This document shows, piece by piece, positions 1 to 6,104 of a DNA stretch of 9,551 bases; positions within the stretch are counted from its first letter, which is position 1; every line of letters starts with the position of its first letter. Source of the stretch: Fidelibacterota bacterium UBA1134 (lineage in GTDB: Bacteria; Fidelibacterota; Marinisomatia; Marinisomatales; S15-B10); NCBI GenBank assembly GCA_002311975.1, contig DCAL01000099.1:327-9877 (forward strand), given 5' to 3'. The notes beneath the pieces are model-generated. The model was not told the DNA's origin, ran no database searches, and worked only from the letters and a program-made list of their open reading frames with translations. The position numbers and the translations under genes are program-made.

Positions 1-533
1 TCTTCCACCGTGATGACACCATCCTTGCCGACCTTTTCCATAGCATCCGCGATGAGGTCTCCAATCTCAGGATCGTTGTTTGCGGAAATAGAGGCAACCT
101 GGGCAATCTCTGTCTTGCCCGGAAGATTGCGGCTCTGAGATTTCAACTCTTCCACAACAACAGCCACCGCTGCATCAATACCACGCTTTATCTCCATGGG
201 ATTTGCTCCGGCGGTGACATTCATCATCCCTTCACGGATGATGGCCTGAGCAATGAGGGTAGCAGTGGTGGTACCATCGCCAGCCACATCAGAGGTCTTG
301 GAAGCCACTTCCTTCAACATCTGAGCACCCATGTTTTCTACATTATCTTCAAGTTCCACTTCCTTCGCCACCGTAACACCGTCTTTGGTGGAAGTAGGAG
401 CACCGAACTTCTTTTCAATGACGACATTGCGACCTTTCGGTCCGAGCGTAACTTTCACTGCATCGGCCAGCTTGTCTACGCCGGCCTTGAGTTTGGCTCG
501 CGCCGCGGCACTGAACTCAATCTGTTTCGCCAT
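1..533 (-). CDS. groEL: Chaperonin GroEL (Hsp60), N-terminal part, cut by window edge
   Basis: GroEL forms the double-ring ATP-driven folding chamber of the cytoplasm and works with the GroES lid. Only the first 177 codons lie in the window; the 3' part runs off the left edge. The visible part covers the first half of the equatorial ATPase domain and the start of the intermediate domain. It opens with MAKQIEFSAAARAKL, carries the nucleotide-binding stretch VTLGPKGRNVV (about residues 28-38), and has GDGTTT at about 85-90, whose Asp is the one that contacts the metal/ATP in this family. The start at 533 is supported by a strong Shine-Dalgarno AAGGAG (complement of 542-547), 8 nt upstream. It lies 35 nt downstream of groES on the same strand, the classic groESL operon. 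No defects are seen in the visible part. Confidence 0.98.
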   Translation of the reverse strand, partial: MAKQIEFSAAARAKLKAGVDKLADAVKVTLGPKGRNVVIEKKFGAPTSTKDGVTVAKEVELEDNVENMGAQMLKEVASKTSDVAGDGTTTATLIAQAIIREGMMNVTAGANPMEIKRGIDAAVAVVVEELKSQSRNLPGKTEIAQVASISANNDPEIGDLIADAMEKVGKDGVITVE

Positions 534-541
534 TACTCAAT

Positions 542-547
542 CTCCTT
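542..547 (-). promoter_or_regulatory. Ribosome binding site of groEL
   Basis: The complement reads AAGGAG, 8 nt before the groEL ATG. It is a near-consensus Shine-Dalgarno in the groES-groEL spacer and fixes the groEL start at 533. Confidence 0.85.
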
Positions 548-568
548 ATTCAATTAACTATGATTATG

Positions 569-859
569 CTATAAGATAGCGAGGATGTCGCTCTCTCTCA
601 TGATGACGTATTCAGTGCCATCTACTGTAACCTCAGTTCCGGAGTATTTACCAAACAGAACCTTGTCACCTGTCTTCAATGAAGGCTTAATTAGGGTTCC
701 AGCGTCACTAACCTTGCCAGGACCGACAGCCATCACTTTCCCCTGCTGGGGCTTTTCTTGCGCTGTATCCGGTAGGATGATACCGCCCGCGGAAACATCT
801 TCCGCCTCGGCGGGCTCAACAACTACACGATCAGCTAAAGGCTTAATCTTGAGTGCCAT
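569..859 (-). CDS. groES: Co-chaperonin GroES (Hsp10)
   Basis: The protein is 96 aa, the normal length for GroES. It forms the seven-membered lid of the GroEL chamber in the cytoplasm. The N-terminus LKIKPLADRVVVEP is typical. The mobile loop that docks on GroEL ends in GGIILP (about residues 25-30), and the sequence continues with GKVMAVGPG, GDKVLFGKYSGTEV and a C-terminal RESDILAIL, all in the usual order. The ATG at 859 has an AGGAG Shine-Dalgarno (complement of 870-874), 10 nt upstream. It is the first gene of the groESL operon. A promoter-like sequence and a CIRCE-like operator lie upstream, so heat-shock control by HrcA is likely but inferred. Confidence 0.98.
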   Translation of the reverse strand: MALKIKPLADRVVVEPAEAEDVSAGGIILPDTAQEKPQQGKVMAVGPGKVSDAGTLIKPSLKTGDKVLFGKYSGTEVTVDGTEYVIMRESDILAIL

Positions 860-920
860 TTTTGTTTAACTCCTATCTATTGTTATCAGTTTTAGTTAAC
901 CTGCTTATTTCAGCGTTGAA

Positions 921-948
921 TTTACAATACCTAGAAAACAAAAGTCAA
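921..948 (-). promoter_or_regulatory. Probable sigma-70-type promoter of groESL
   Basis: Read on the minus strand, a -35-like TTGACT (complement of 943-948) is followed after 16 nt by TGTAAA (complement of 921-926) as a candidate -10. The -35 matches the consensus at 5 of 6 bases and the -10 at 4 of 6. Transcription would start around 910-915, leaving a leader of roughly 50-55 nt before the groES start. The CIRCE-like element lies immediately upstream of the -35. The assignment rests on sequence match and position only. Confidence 0.5.
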
Positions 949-955
949 TGATTTT

Positions 956-982
956 CTGGCAGACTCATTTGGAGAGTGCTAA
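956..982. promoter_or_regulatory. Degenerate CIRCE operator (HrcA site)
   Basis: The CIRCE consensus is TTAGCACTC, nine bases, GAGTGCTAA, and it binds the heat-shock repressor HrcA. Here the right half GAGTGCTAA at 974-982 is a perfect match. The expected left half at 956-964 reads CTGGCAGAC and matches only about 5 of 9 positions. The element sits directly upstream of the groESL promoter, where HrcA sites are found. With one perfect half-site and the right position, an HrcA operator is plausible, but the weak left arm means reduced binding or a decayed site. Confidence 0.55.
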
Positions 983-1200
983 AAGGTGGAAGCCGGCACA
1001 AATAAGCGTGCGATTGCCGCCTAACTTAAATAATTAGCCAGCGTGTCTGTCTCGCGACCAAGAATTACGGAATCGCCACGTCGGTTTGCTGCTCAGAATG
1101 GGCGTAAATGCCAAAAATAGTTTCTAGAATGTCAATAAGTTCTTTATTAGGATTATGATAGAGTAAACAAATTGAAACAGGTTTGAACTTCGAGGCTAAA
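983..1200. other. Non-coding stretch with a possible gene-tail remnant on the minus strand
   Basis: No intact gene is seen. On the minus strand an open frame ending at a TAA at 1065-1067 reads protein-like over about 1065-1190, with ICLLYHNPNKELIDILETIF and an end TDVAIP. It has no start of its own, because its upstream continuation is only the antisense of the transposase remnant. It could be the C-terminal tail of a gene cut by the insertion, but I do not recognise the family and it may be chance. Confidence 0.2.
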
Positions 1201-1673
1201 ATGATCGAAAAAAACATTGTCCTCATTGTGGGGCAATACAGGCAAAAAAACATGGAAAACAATCCAATAAAGCTCAACGATGGTATTGTCATATTTGTCA
1301 TGAAAGTTATCAACGGTATAATCCAAATGTCTGGTCAGCCAATAGACTCATATGGTTTAAGAAGTGGATTATTGAAGGGTTTAGTGTGAGATAATTATCT
1401 GAACTAAGTGGTTATAGTCCACGAACCCTGCATCGAATTATTGCAAGTCTTTTGGAGGCGCCTCCAAAAGAGATTAAGTCTCTCCATTCCCATAAATATA
1501 TCGTTTTAAATGGAACGTTCATTCAGGACAGAAGAGGCGTATTTGTTGTGATGGACGGCACCACAAATCAAGCGATGGCCAGTCGCGCCAGTTTGAATGA
1601 AAATATTCTATCTTTAGTATCATTATTTGAAAATCTTGCATCTCAAGGTTTAGCACCCATTAATGCGACTGTA
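1201..1673 (+). pseudogene. Decayed zinc-ribbon DDE transposase
   Basis: In one frame, from 1212 on, the sequence encodes a zinc ribbon CPHCG...CHICH (Cys codons at 1218, 1227, 1287 and 1296), a linker rich in Trp/Lys, and a transposase-type helix-turn-helix LSELSGYSPRTLHRII. The start of a catalytic domain follows, YIVLNGTF. This order resembles proteins annotated as IS256-family transposase, variant Zn-binding type. Several defects are visible. A TAA at 1392-1394 sits where a Gln (CAA) would read VRQLSELSG. The only nearby ATG (1201) is out of frame, with a 7-A run at 1208-1214 as the likely frameshift. The expected catalytic Asp of the DGTF motif is Asn (AAT, 1509-1511). The gene breaks off near 1673, before the second catalytic motif. 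It is not expected to be active. The family name is from memory of similar proteins. Confidence 0.7.
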
Positions 1674-1812
1674 GGACCATCACAGATGATGAAATAATCG
1701 GAGCCATGAAAAGACTAAACAATCGCCCAAGAAAATGTCCTGGGTTCAAAACGCCCAATCAGGTATTCTTCCATGAGTAATCAACTGTTGCACTTGCTAC
1801 TTGAATCCAGGT
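1674..1812 (+). pseudogene. 3' end of an IS30-family transposase
   Basis: In the frame that includes the ATG at 1706, the sequence reads ITDDEIIGAMKRLNNRPRK, then CPGFKTPNQVFF, a stop TAA at 1778-1780, then STVALAT and a TGA at 1802-1804. The block RLNNRPRKC-GFKTPNQVFF, followed by VALAT at the extreme end, is the characteristic C-terminus of IS30-family transposases. The gene body and both catalytic regions before it are absent. The early stop eight codons before the normal end shows further decay. The terminal inverted repeat would be expected at about 1785-1815, but its partner is missing. It abuts the zinc-ribbon transposase remnant in a different reading frame. Confidence 0.7.
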
Positions 1813-1843
1813 TATGAAGAAATTCCTAATCCTTCGTTTCTGA

Positions 1844-2044
1844 TTATTTTTTAGGCGTCCAGTCTTTTACTTCAAAGTCCCCTGCACCCTCACTGTCTTG
1901 ATTGTTGAATCCTTGGAAACCTGTAGAAGAATCATAAGTAACGGTGAAGAAACGCTCGTTAGCATTAAAACTGTTTTCACTAACTCCCTTCAGCTTATCC
2001 AGAGCCTTACCGATTGAAGTCAGCCACCCTTCAAAGGAAAGCAC
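1844..2044 (-). CDS. Doubtful small ORF, possibly a frameshifted remnant
   Basis: The open frame encodes 66 aa from a GTG at 2044, with protein-like composition: FEGWLTSIGKALDKLKG, then a Ser/Asn/Asp-rich tail ending DFEVKDWTPKK. No family is recognised, and no good Shine-Dalgarno precedes the GTG. Just upstream, in another frame, 2078-2045 reads VTFNGEGMLIRGAFL before a stop, which also looks protein-like. Together they suggest a single small gene of about 75-80 aa broken by a frameshift near 2040-2050. It follows the amidase on the same strand after a short gap, so it could have been the last gene of that transcript. Chance ORF is a real alternative. Confidence 0.3.
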   Translation of the reverse strand: MLSFEGWLTSIGKALDKLKGVSENSFNANERFFTVTYDSSTGFQGFNNQDSEGAGDFEVKDWTPKK

Positions 2045-2087
2045 CTCTGATCAGCATCCCTTCACCGTTGAATGTCACCTCGTTTAT

Positions 2088-2900
2088 TCAATTGAGAGGA
2101 TAAACGTCCGGCCGCCTGTCGCGGTAGAACATCGTCCTGGCATGGGATTGGGCCACTTTCGCGAGGTCAATATCTGTCACCAGAACGAAATCTTGATCTC
2201 GGGGCGCTCTCGCCAAAACATCGCCGGAGGGTGACGCGACAAAGGATTCGCCGGCAAAATCCATCTCGCCCTCTCTGCCGACACGATTCGCCAGCGCACA
2301 GTAGTATCCATTCTGGAATGACGCTACCTGAAGCTCCGCCTCGTAAAGCCCTTCCGGCCACTCCCCCACTGTTCCCGCCTGCGGGATCACCACAACCTCC
2401 GCGCCTTTGAGTCCCAGGGCACGCATGTATTCAGGATAGTGACGATCGTAGCAGATGGCCACACCCACCTTTCCCGCCGATGTATCGTAAACCGGCGCAC
2501 CGCGGCCTCCGGGAGTATAGTAATCCTTTTCGTAGAAACAGGCGTAATCGGCGATGTGGACCATCCGTGTAACGCCCAGTAGAGTGCCGTCGGAATCGAT
2601 GACAGGCGATGAATCGTAAGTTCTGTCTTCCTCACGCTCGAAGAGGTTGATGATCACCGTCATCCCCAACTCTTTCGCTTTCGCGGCGAACGCATCAGTG
2701 GTGGGACCGGGGACGGTCTCAGCCAGCATTAGGACGTCTCCTCTGGCGCGGTGCTGGGGGTAGAAGCAGGTGAAGGCCAGTTCGGCATAGACGGCAAGCT
2801 GTGCCCCCTGTTGGGCGGCTTCTTCGAGATGCTTCAGGCCGCGGTCGATGTTCTCTTGCTTGTCTTCCGTAGCCTGCTGCTGGATGAGGGCGATCTTCAT
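2088..2900 (-). CDS. Nitrilase-superfamily carbon-nitrogen hydrolase, N-carbamoylputrescine-amidase-like
   Basis: The protein is 270 aa, one complete CN-hydrolase domain. Members cleave the C-N bond of amides, carbamoyl-amines or nitriles in the cytoplasm through a Glu-Lys-Cys triad. The Glu is visible at about residue 40 (VYAELAF). The nucleophilic Cys is at about 150 in GVAICYDRHYPEYMRAL, with the usual downstream VIPQAGTVGEWP. FYEKDYYTPGGRG (about 122-134) supplies the second conserved Glu. The lysine normally found in a GxxRKxH motif is not seen: the aligned stretch GVTRMVHIADYA puts Met113 there. The closest general likeness is to N-carbamoylputrescine amidases, which act in polyamine synthesis from agmatine, but no polyamine neighbour is present, so the substrate is unknown. 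The ATG at 2900 lacks a strong Shine-Dalgarno. It lies 135 nt after clpB on the same strand. Confidence 0.85.
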   Translation of the reverse strand: MKIALIQQQATEDKQENIDRGLKHLEEAAQQGAQLAVYAELAFTCFYPQHRARGDVLMLAETVPGPTTDAFAAKAKELGMTVIINLFEREEDRTYDSSPVIDSDGTLLGVTRMVHIADYACFYEKDYYTPGGRGAPVYDTSAGKVGVAICYDRHYPEYMRALGLKGAEVVVIPQAGTVGEWPEGLYEAELQVASFQNGYYCALANRVGREGEMDFAGESFVASPSGDVLARAPRDQDFVLVTDIDLAKVAQSHARTMFYRDRRPDVYPLN

Positions 2901-3035
2901 GGAATACCGATGAGAAATTCACCACTACAGCCAGAAGAAGCAAAACAAATATCCAATTAAATCTCAGATAAGACGCAGCGTCCTGTCAGTGAGAATGGGA
3001 ACTCATTTAAGCGTCAAGCTTCTACCAAGTCGAGA

Positions 3036-5105
3036 CTACACTACGCTGATTCCGCTCCCATTTACTCCCAATCCGATTTCATCACTCTCCGGATGTTCCA
3101 GTAGATGCCTCGACAGTTGTGCCAGAATTTCCCTCCTGATGATTCGCTTGATGGGCCGTGCGCCGTACTCGCGCTGATAACCGTGCTTCACCAGATGATC
3201 CTTCACTGAGGCGTCAATGTTCACCGCTATGTTTTGTAACGCCAGCTTCTGCGCTAGTTCATCCAAATGAATGTCCACAATCTGACGGATGATGCTCTCA
3301 TCGAGATCGTTAAAGGTGATAATCTCATCAATCCTGTTCAGGAACTCCGGCCGCATCTGACGATTCAGATCCGGGTGGCTCATGTTGGATGTCATGATAA
3401 TGATGGTATTCTTGAAATTAACTGTGCGCCCCTTTGCGTCCGTCAGCCGCCCGTCATCCAGAATCTGAAGCAGAATGTTCAACACTTGCGGATGCGCCTT
3501 TTCCATTTCGTCGAACAGGATGACTGCGTACGGTCGCCGCCTGATCTTCTCCGTCAGCTGTCCCCCTTCGTCATAGCCAATATATCCCGGCGGACTGCCG
3601 ATCAGTTTGGAGATGGAGTGCTGTTCCATATACTCACTCATATCGATGCGCACGAGGGCTCGTTCATCGTCAAATAGTGTTTCGGCAAAGGTCTTGGCCA
3701 GTTCTGTCTTTCCGACCCCCGTGTTGCCCGTAAAGAGAAATGTACCGATGGGACCATCGTCATCGGCCACACCCATTTTCGACATCCTGATAACATCGGA
3801 AGTGAGCTTGAGCGCCTCCTCTTGTCCCACTACCCTGTTCCGCAAATGATCCTCCAGATGAAGCAGCTTCTCCTTCTCTCCCGACAGCATCTTGGTGACA
3901 GGAATGCCGGTCCATTTCGAAACGATCTCAGCCACATCTTCCGTATCCACTTCCAGTTTCAGGAATCTGTTTTCTTTCAGGGAATTGGACAGTTCCTCGA
4001 TTGTTTTATCCAACTGAGGGATATCGCTGTACTGCAGCTTGGCTGCTTTCTGGTAATCCTGTTCCCTCTGCGCCGCTTCCGAGTTACGCCGTAGCCGATC
4101 CAGTTCTTCCTTAAGGTTGTGCACACGGTTGACATTCTCCTTCTCTTCCTCCCACTTCTGGACGTCTGTTTCCAGTTCACTCTTAATTTCGTTTATCTCC
4201 CGGGTGATATCACCGAGACGCTCCTTCGACCGAGAATCTTTCTCTTTTTTTAGCGCCTCTCTCTCTACTTCCAATTGAAGCAGTTTCCTGCGTGCCAGAT
4301 CGATAGCCTCGGGAGCCGAATTCATCTCCATGCGCAACTTGGCGGAGGCTTCGTCCATGAGATCGACAGCTTTGTCAGGAAGGAACCTGTCCGGTATGTA
4401 TCTGTCGGACAGCGTGGCCGCGGCGATAAGGGCCGCATCCTTGATTCTGAGTCCGTGGTGCAGCTCATACTTGTCTTTGATTCCTCTCAGGATCGTGACC
4501 GTATCCTCAACGTTCGGCTCAGCGATATAGACTTTCTGAAATCGCCTTTCCAAGGCCGCATCCTTTTCGATATACTTCTGATACTCGTTTAGTGTGGTTG
4601 CTCCCACAACGCGCATCCTGCCTCGGGCCAATTCCGGCTTGATCATATTCGAAACGTCCATCTGCCCTTCCACAGCGCCGGCGCCTACAATGGTGTGTAA
4701 CTCATCGATGAAAACTATTATTTCACCATCCGCCTCCACCACCTGCCGGATAAAGTTCTTGAGCCTCTCTTCAAACTGACCTCTGAACATGGCGCCCGCC
4801 ACCATGGCGCTCAGATCGAGGGCAATGATCTGTTTCCCCTCAAGGTTCTCAGGGATATCACCTTCGATGATTCTCTTCGCCAACCCTTCAACCACAGTTG
4901 TCTTACCTGTTCCCGGCTCGCCAATCAGCACAGGATTATTCTTGGTCCTGCGTGAGAGTATCTGAATGATGCGGCGTATCTCGTCTTCGCGCCCTATAAC
5001 GGGATCGATTTTCCCCTCTTGCGCCAGTTCTGTGAGGTTGATTCCGTACTGCTTGACCGCGTCAACGCCGTTTTCTGGGTTCAATTGCTCATTTATCTGA
5101 TTCAT
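3036..5105 (-). CDS. clpB: ClpB-type disaggregase lacking the N-terminal domain
   Basis: The protein is 689 aa from the chosen start, against about 850-870 aa for full-length ClpB. It is a hexameric AAA+ unfoldase that, with DnaK, pulls proteins out of aggregates. Module 1 has Walker A GEPGTGKT (62-69), Walker B VFIDELH (131-137), pore loop GAMFRGQFEERL (a Phe replaces the usual Tyr) and arginine-finger region LERRF. A long coiled-coil middle domain follows (about 275-390), the mark of ClpB rather than ClpA. Module 2 has GNTGVGKT (460-467), GSPPGYIGYDEGG, Walker B VILFDEMEKA, sensor 1 MTSN (571-574) and sensor 2 GARPIKR. The N-terminal substrate-binding domain is absent. ATG 5105 is chosen because AGAAGGAGA lies just upstream; the in-frame ATG at 5159 adds 18 residues with no domain. 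The segment between sensor 1 and RPEFLNRID is about 19 residues shorter than usual. Confidence 0.92.
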   Translation of the reverse strand: MNQINEQLNPENGVDAVKQYGINLTELAQEGKIDPVIGREDEIRRIIQILSRRTKNNPVLIGEPGTGKTTVVEGLAKRIIEGDIPENLEGKQIIALDLSAMVAGAMFRGQFEERLKNFIRQVVEADGEIIVFIDELHTIVGAGAVEGQMDVSNMIKPELARGRMRVVGATTLNEYQKYIEKDAALERRFQKVYIAEPNVEDTVTILRGIKDKYELHHGLRIKDAALIAAATLSDRYIPDRFLPDKAVDLMDEASAKLRMEMNSAPEAIDLARRKLLQLEVEREALKKEKDSRSKERLGDITREINEIKSELETDVQKWEEEKENVNRVHNLKEELDRLRRNSEAAQREQDYQKAAKLQYSDIPQLDKTIEELSNSLKENRFLKLEVDTEDVAEIVSKWTGIPVTKMLSGEKEKLLHLEDHLRNRVVGQEEALKLTSDVIRMSKMGVADDDGPIGTFLFTGNTGVGKTELAKTFAETLFDDERALVRIDMSEYMEQHSISKLIGSPPGYIGYDEGGQLTEKIRRRPYAVILFDEMEKAHPQVLNILLQILDDGRLTDAKGRTVNFKNTIIIMTSNMSHPDLNRQMRPEFLNRIDEIITFNDLDESIIRQIVDIHLDELAQKLALQNIAVNIDASVKDHLVKHGYQREYGARPIKRIIRREILAQLSRHLLEHPESDEIGLGVNGSGISVV

Positions 5106-5306
5106 GGAAGTCTCCTTCTGTTTACACCCTTTAGCATGCATAACCCGTGCCACTCTCATGAAACGGCTGTTTGTTTGTCATATTGACAATATTGCCTGTC
5201 AAATGTTCTTTCAGGTGGCATTCTGTCAGTCTTGCGGCCCGCTCTAATCGTTTCCATGAGAGCGCTTTTCTGCCTATTTTCCCCTCTTCACGGTGAGTAA
5301 TGCAGA
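5106..5306. promoter_or_regulatory. Divergent control region between clpB and the SDR-ACAD-kinase operon
   Basis: This 201-bp gap separates two gene sets transcribed away from each other, so it must hold both promoters. A perfect palindrome TTGTCA-TAT-TGACAA lies at 5175-5189. A second pair, TTGACA at 5183-5188 and TGTCAA at 5197-5202, overlaps it, and a further TGTCA occurs at 5224-5228. The TTGACA words also look like -35 boxes on both strands. For the plus strand TCTAAT at 5243-5248 is a possible -10 (5 of 6), but it lacks a good -35. For clpB, CTGAAA and TATTGT, 17 nt apart on the minus strand, are a weak candidate. No CIRCE element is seen. The repeated words suggest an operator, regulator unknown. 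Confidence 0.4.
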
Positions 5307-6086
5307 ATGACAGCCAGCACACAATTTGATCTGACCGGAAAGGTAGCCGTCATCACCGGCGGCTCAAGGGGTATCGGCAAATCCATCGCTCACTGTTTCG
5401 CTGATGCCGGCGCCAGCATAGTAATTGCCAGCCGAAAACAGGAAGGGCTTGACAAGGGAGCGAAGGAGATCGAAAAAAGTGGTGCATCCGTTCTCACTGT
5501 AGCTACTCATACAGGAAATGATGAGGCTGTCCAAATGCTGGCTTCAAAGACCATGGACACTTTCGGCGCTATTGATATTGTCGTTAATAATGCAGCTACA
5601 AATCCCTATTTTGGTCCTCTATTCGGTTCAGACGAAAGTCACTGGGACAAAATCTGGCAAGTCAATGTGAAGGGATACTACAAAGTGGCGAATGCTTGTC
5701 TCAAGAGTATGCGCGACCGCGGCGGCGGAAAGATCATCAATGTGGCGAGTATTCTGGGGAAGATTCCCGGTTCCGGCATGGGAATCTACAGCATAAGTAA
5801 AGCAGCGGTCATCATGCTGACAAAAGTGATGGCGCAGGAGTTGGCGCAGGATAATATTCAGGTGAATGCGATTGCGCCGGGATTCGTGAAAACCGACTTC
5901 AGCCGCGCCCTGTGGCAGAATGAAAGGCTTCACGGCGCCATTATCAGGCAAATTCCCAAGGGACGCATGGCCGATCCTGACGAGATTGGCGGTATTGCGC
6001 TCTATCTCGCCTCAAGTGCCTCCGATTACACTACAGGAGAAACGATCTTTGTTGACGGCGGACAGTCACTTGGGCCGTCCATCTAA
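5307..6086 (+). CDS. Classical SDR oxidoreductase, NAD(P)-dependent
   Basis: The protein is 259 aa, a full classical short-chain dehydrogenase/reductase. It interconverts a hydroxyl and a ketone with a nicotinamide cofactor in the cytosol. The Rossmann motif TGGSRGIG is at 17-24, and ASRKQ at 41-45 follows strand 2; its basic residues favour NADP(H). NNAA is at 94-97, the catalytic Asn is in WQVNVKG (N120), Ser in INVASIL (S148), and Tyr-Lys in YSISK (Y161, K165). VNAIAPGFVKT and the C-terminal FVDGG are standard. It resembles FabG-like enzymes, but the substrate cannot be read from the sequence. As first gene of an operon with an ACAD10/11-type dehydrogenase and a kinase, it matches the position of LvaD, the reductase of levulinyl-CoA in Pseudomonas, or it could oxidise a 3-hydroxyacyl-CoA product. 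That assignment is inferred from context. Confidence 0.92.
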   Translation: MTASTQFDLTGKVAVITGGSRGIGKSIAHCFADAGASIVIASRKQEGLDKGAKEIEKSGASVLTVATHTGNDEAVQMLASKTMDTFGAIDIVVNNAATNPYFGPLFGSDESHWDKIWQVNVKGYYKVANACLKSMRDRGGGKIINVASILGKIPGSGMGIYSISKAAVIMLTKVMAQELAQDNIQVNAIAPGFVKTDFSRALWQNERLHGAIIRQIPKGRMADPDEIGGIALYLASSASDYTTGETIFVDGGQSLGPSI

Positions 6087-6094
6087 TTTCATGC

Positions 6095-6100
6095 AGAGGA
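6095..6100 (+). promoter_or_regulatory. Ribosome binding site of the acyl-CoA dehydrogenase gene
   Basis: AGAGGA lies 4 nt before the ATG at 6105, inside the 18-nt gap after the SDR stop codon. It is a good Shine-Dalgarno, and the tight spacing indicates one transcript for the two genes. Confidence 0.65.
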
Positions 6101-6104
6101 AAAC

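Noticed and set aside
585..869. Plus-strand open frame of 94 codons over groES
   Set aside because: It is the antisense shadow of a fully conserved groES and has no protein-family features.
2972..2982. GACGC-A-GCGTC palindrome between clpB and the amidase gene as a terminator
   Set aside because: A one-base centre leaves only a very short real stem, and no T-run follows on the minus strand.
3267..4592. Several plus-strand open frames of 80-136 codons within clpB
   Set aside because: All are antisense to continuous AAA+ coding sequence and none has a recognisable domain.
5131..5322. Minus-strand open frame upstream of clpB as a detached ClpB N-terminal domain
   Set aside because: Its 63 residues show no likeness to the Clp N-domain repeats, have no Shine-Dalgarno, and overlap the divergent control region and the SDR start.
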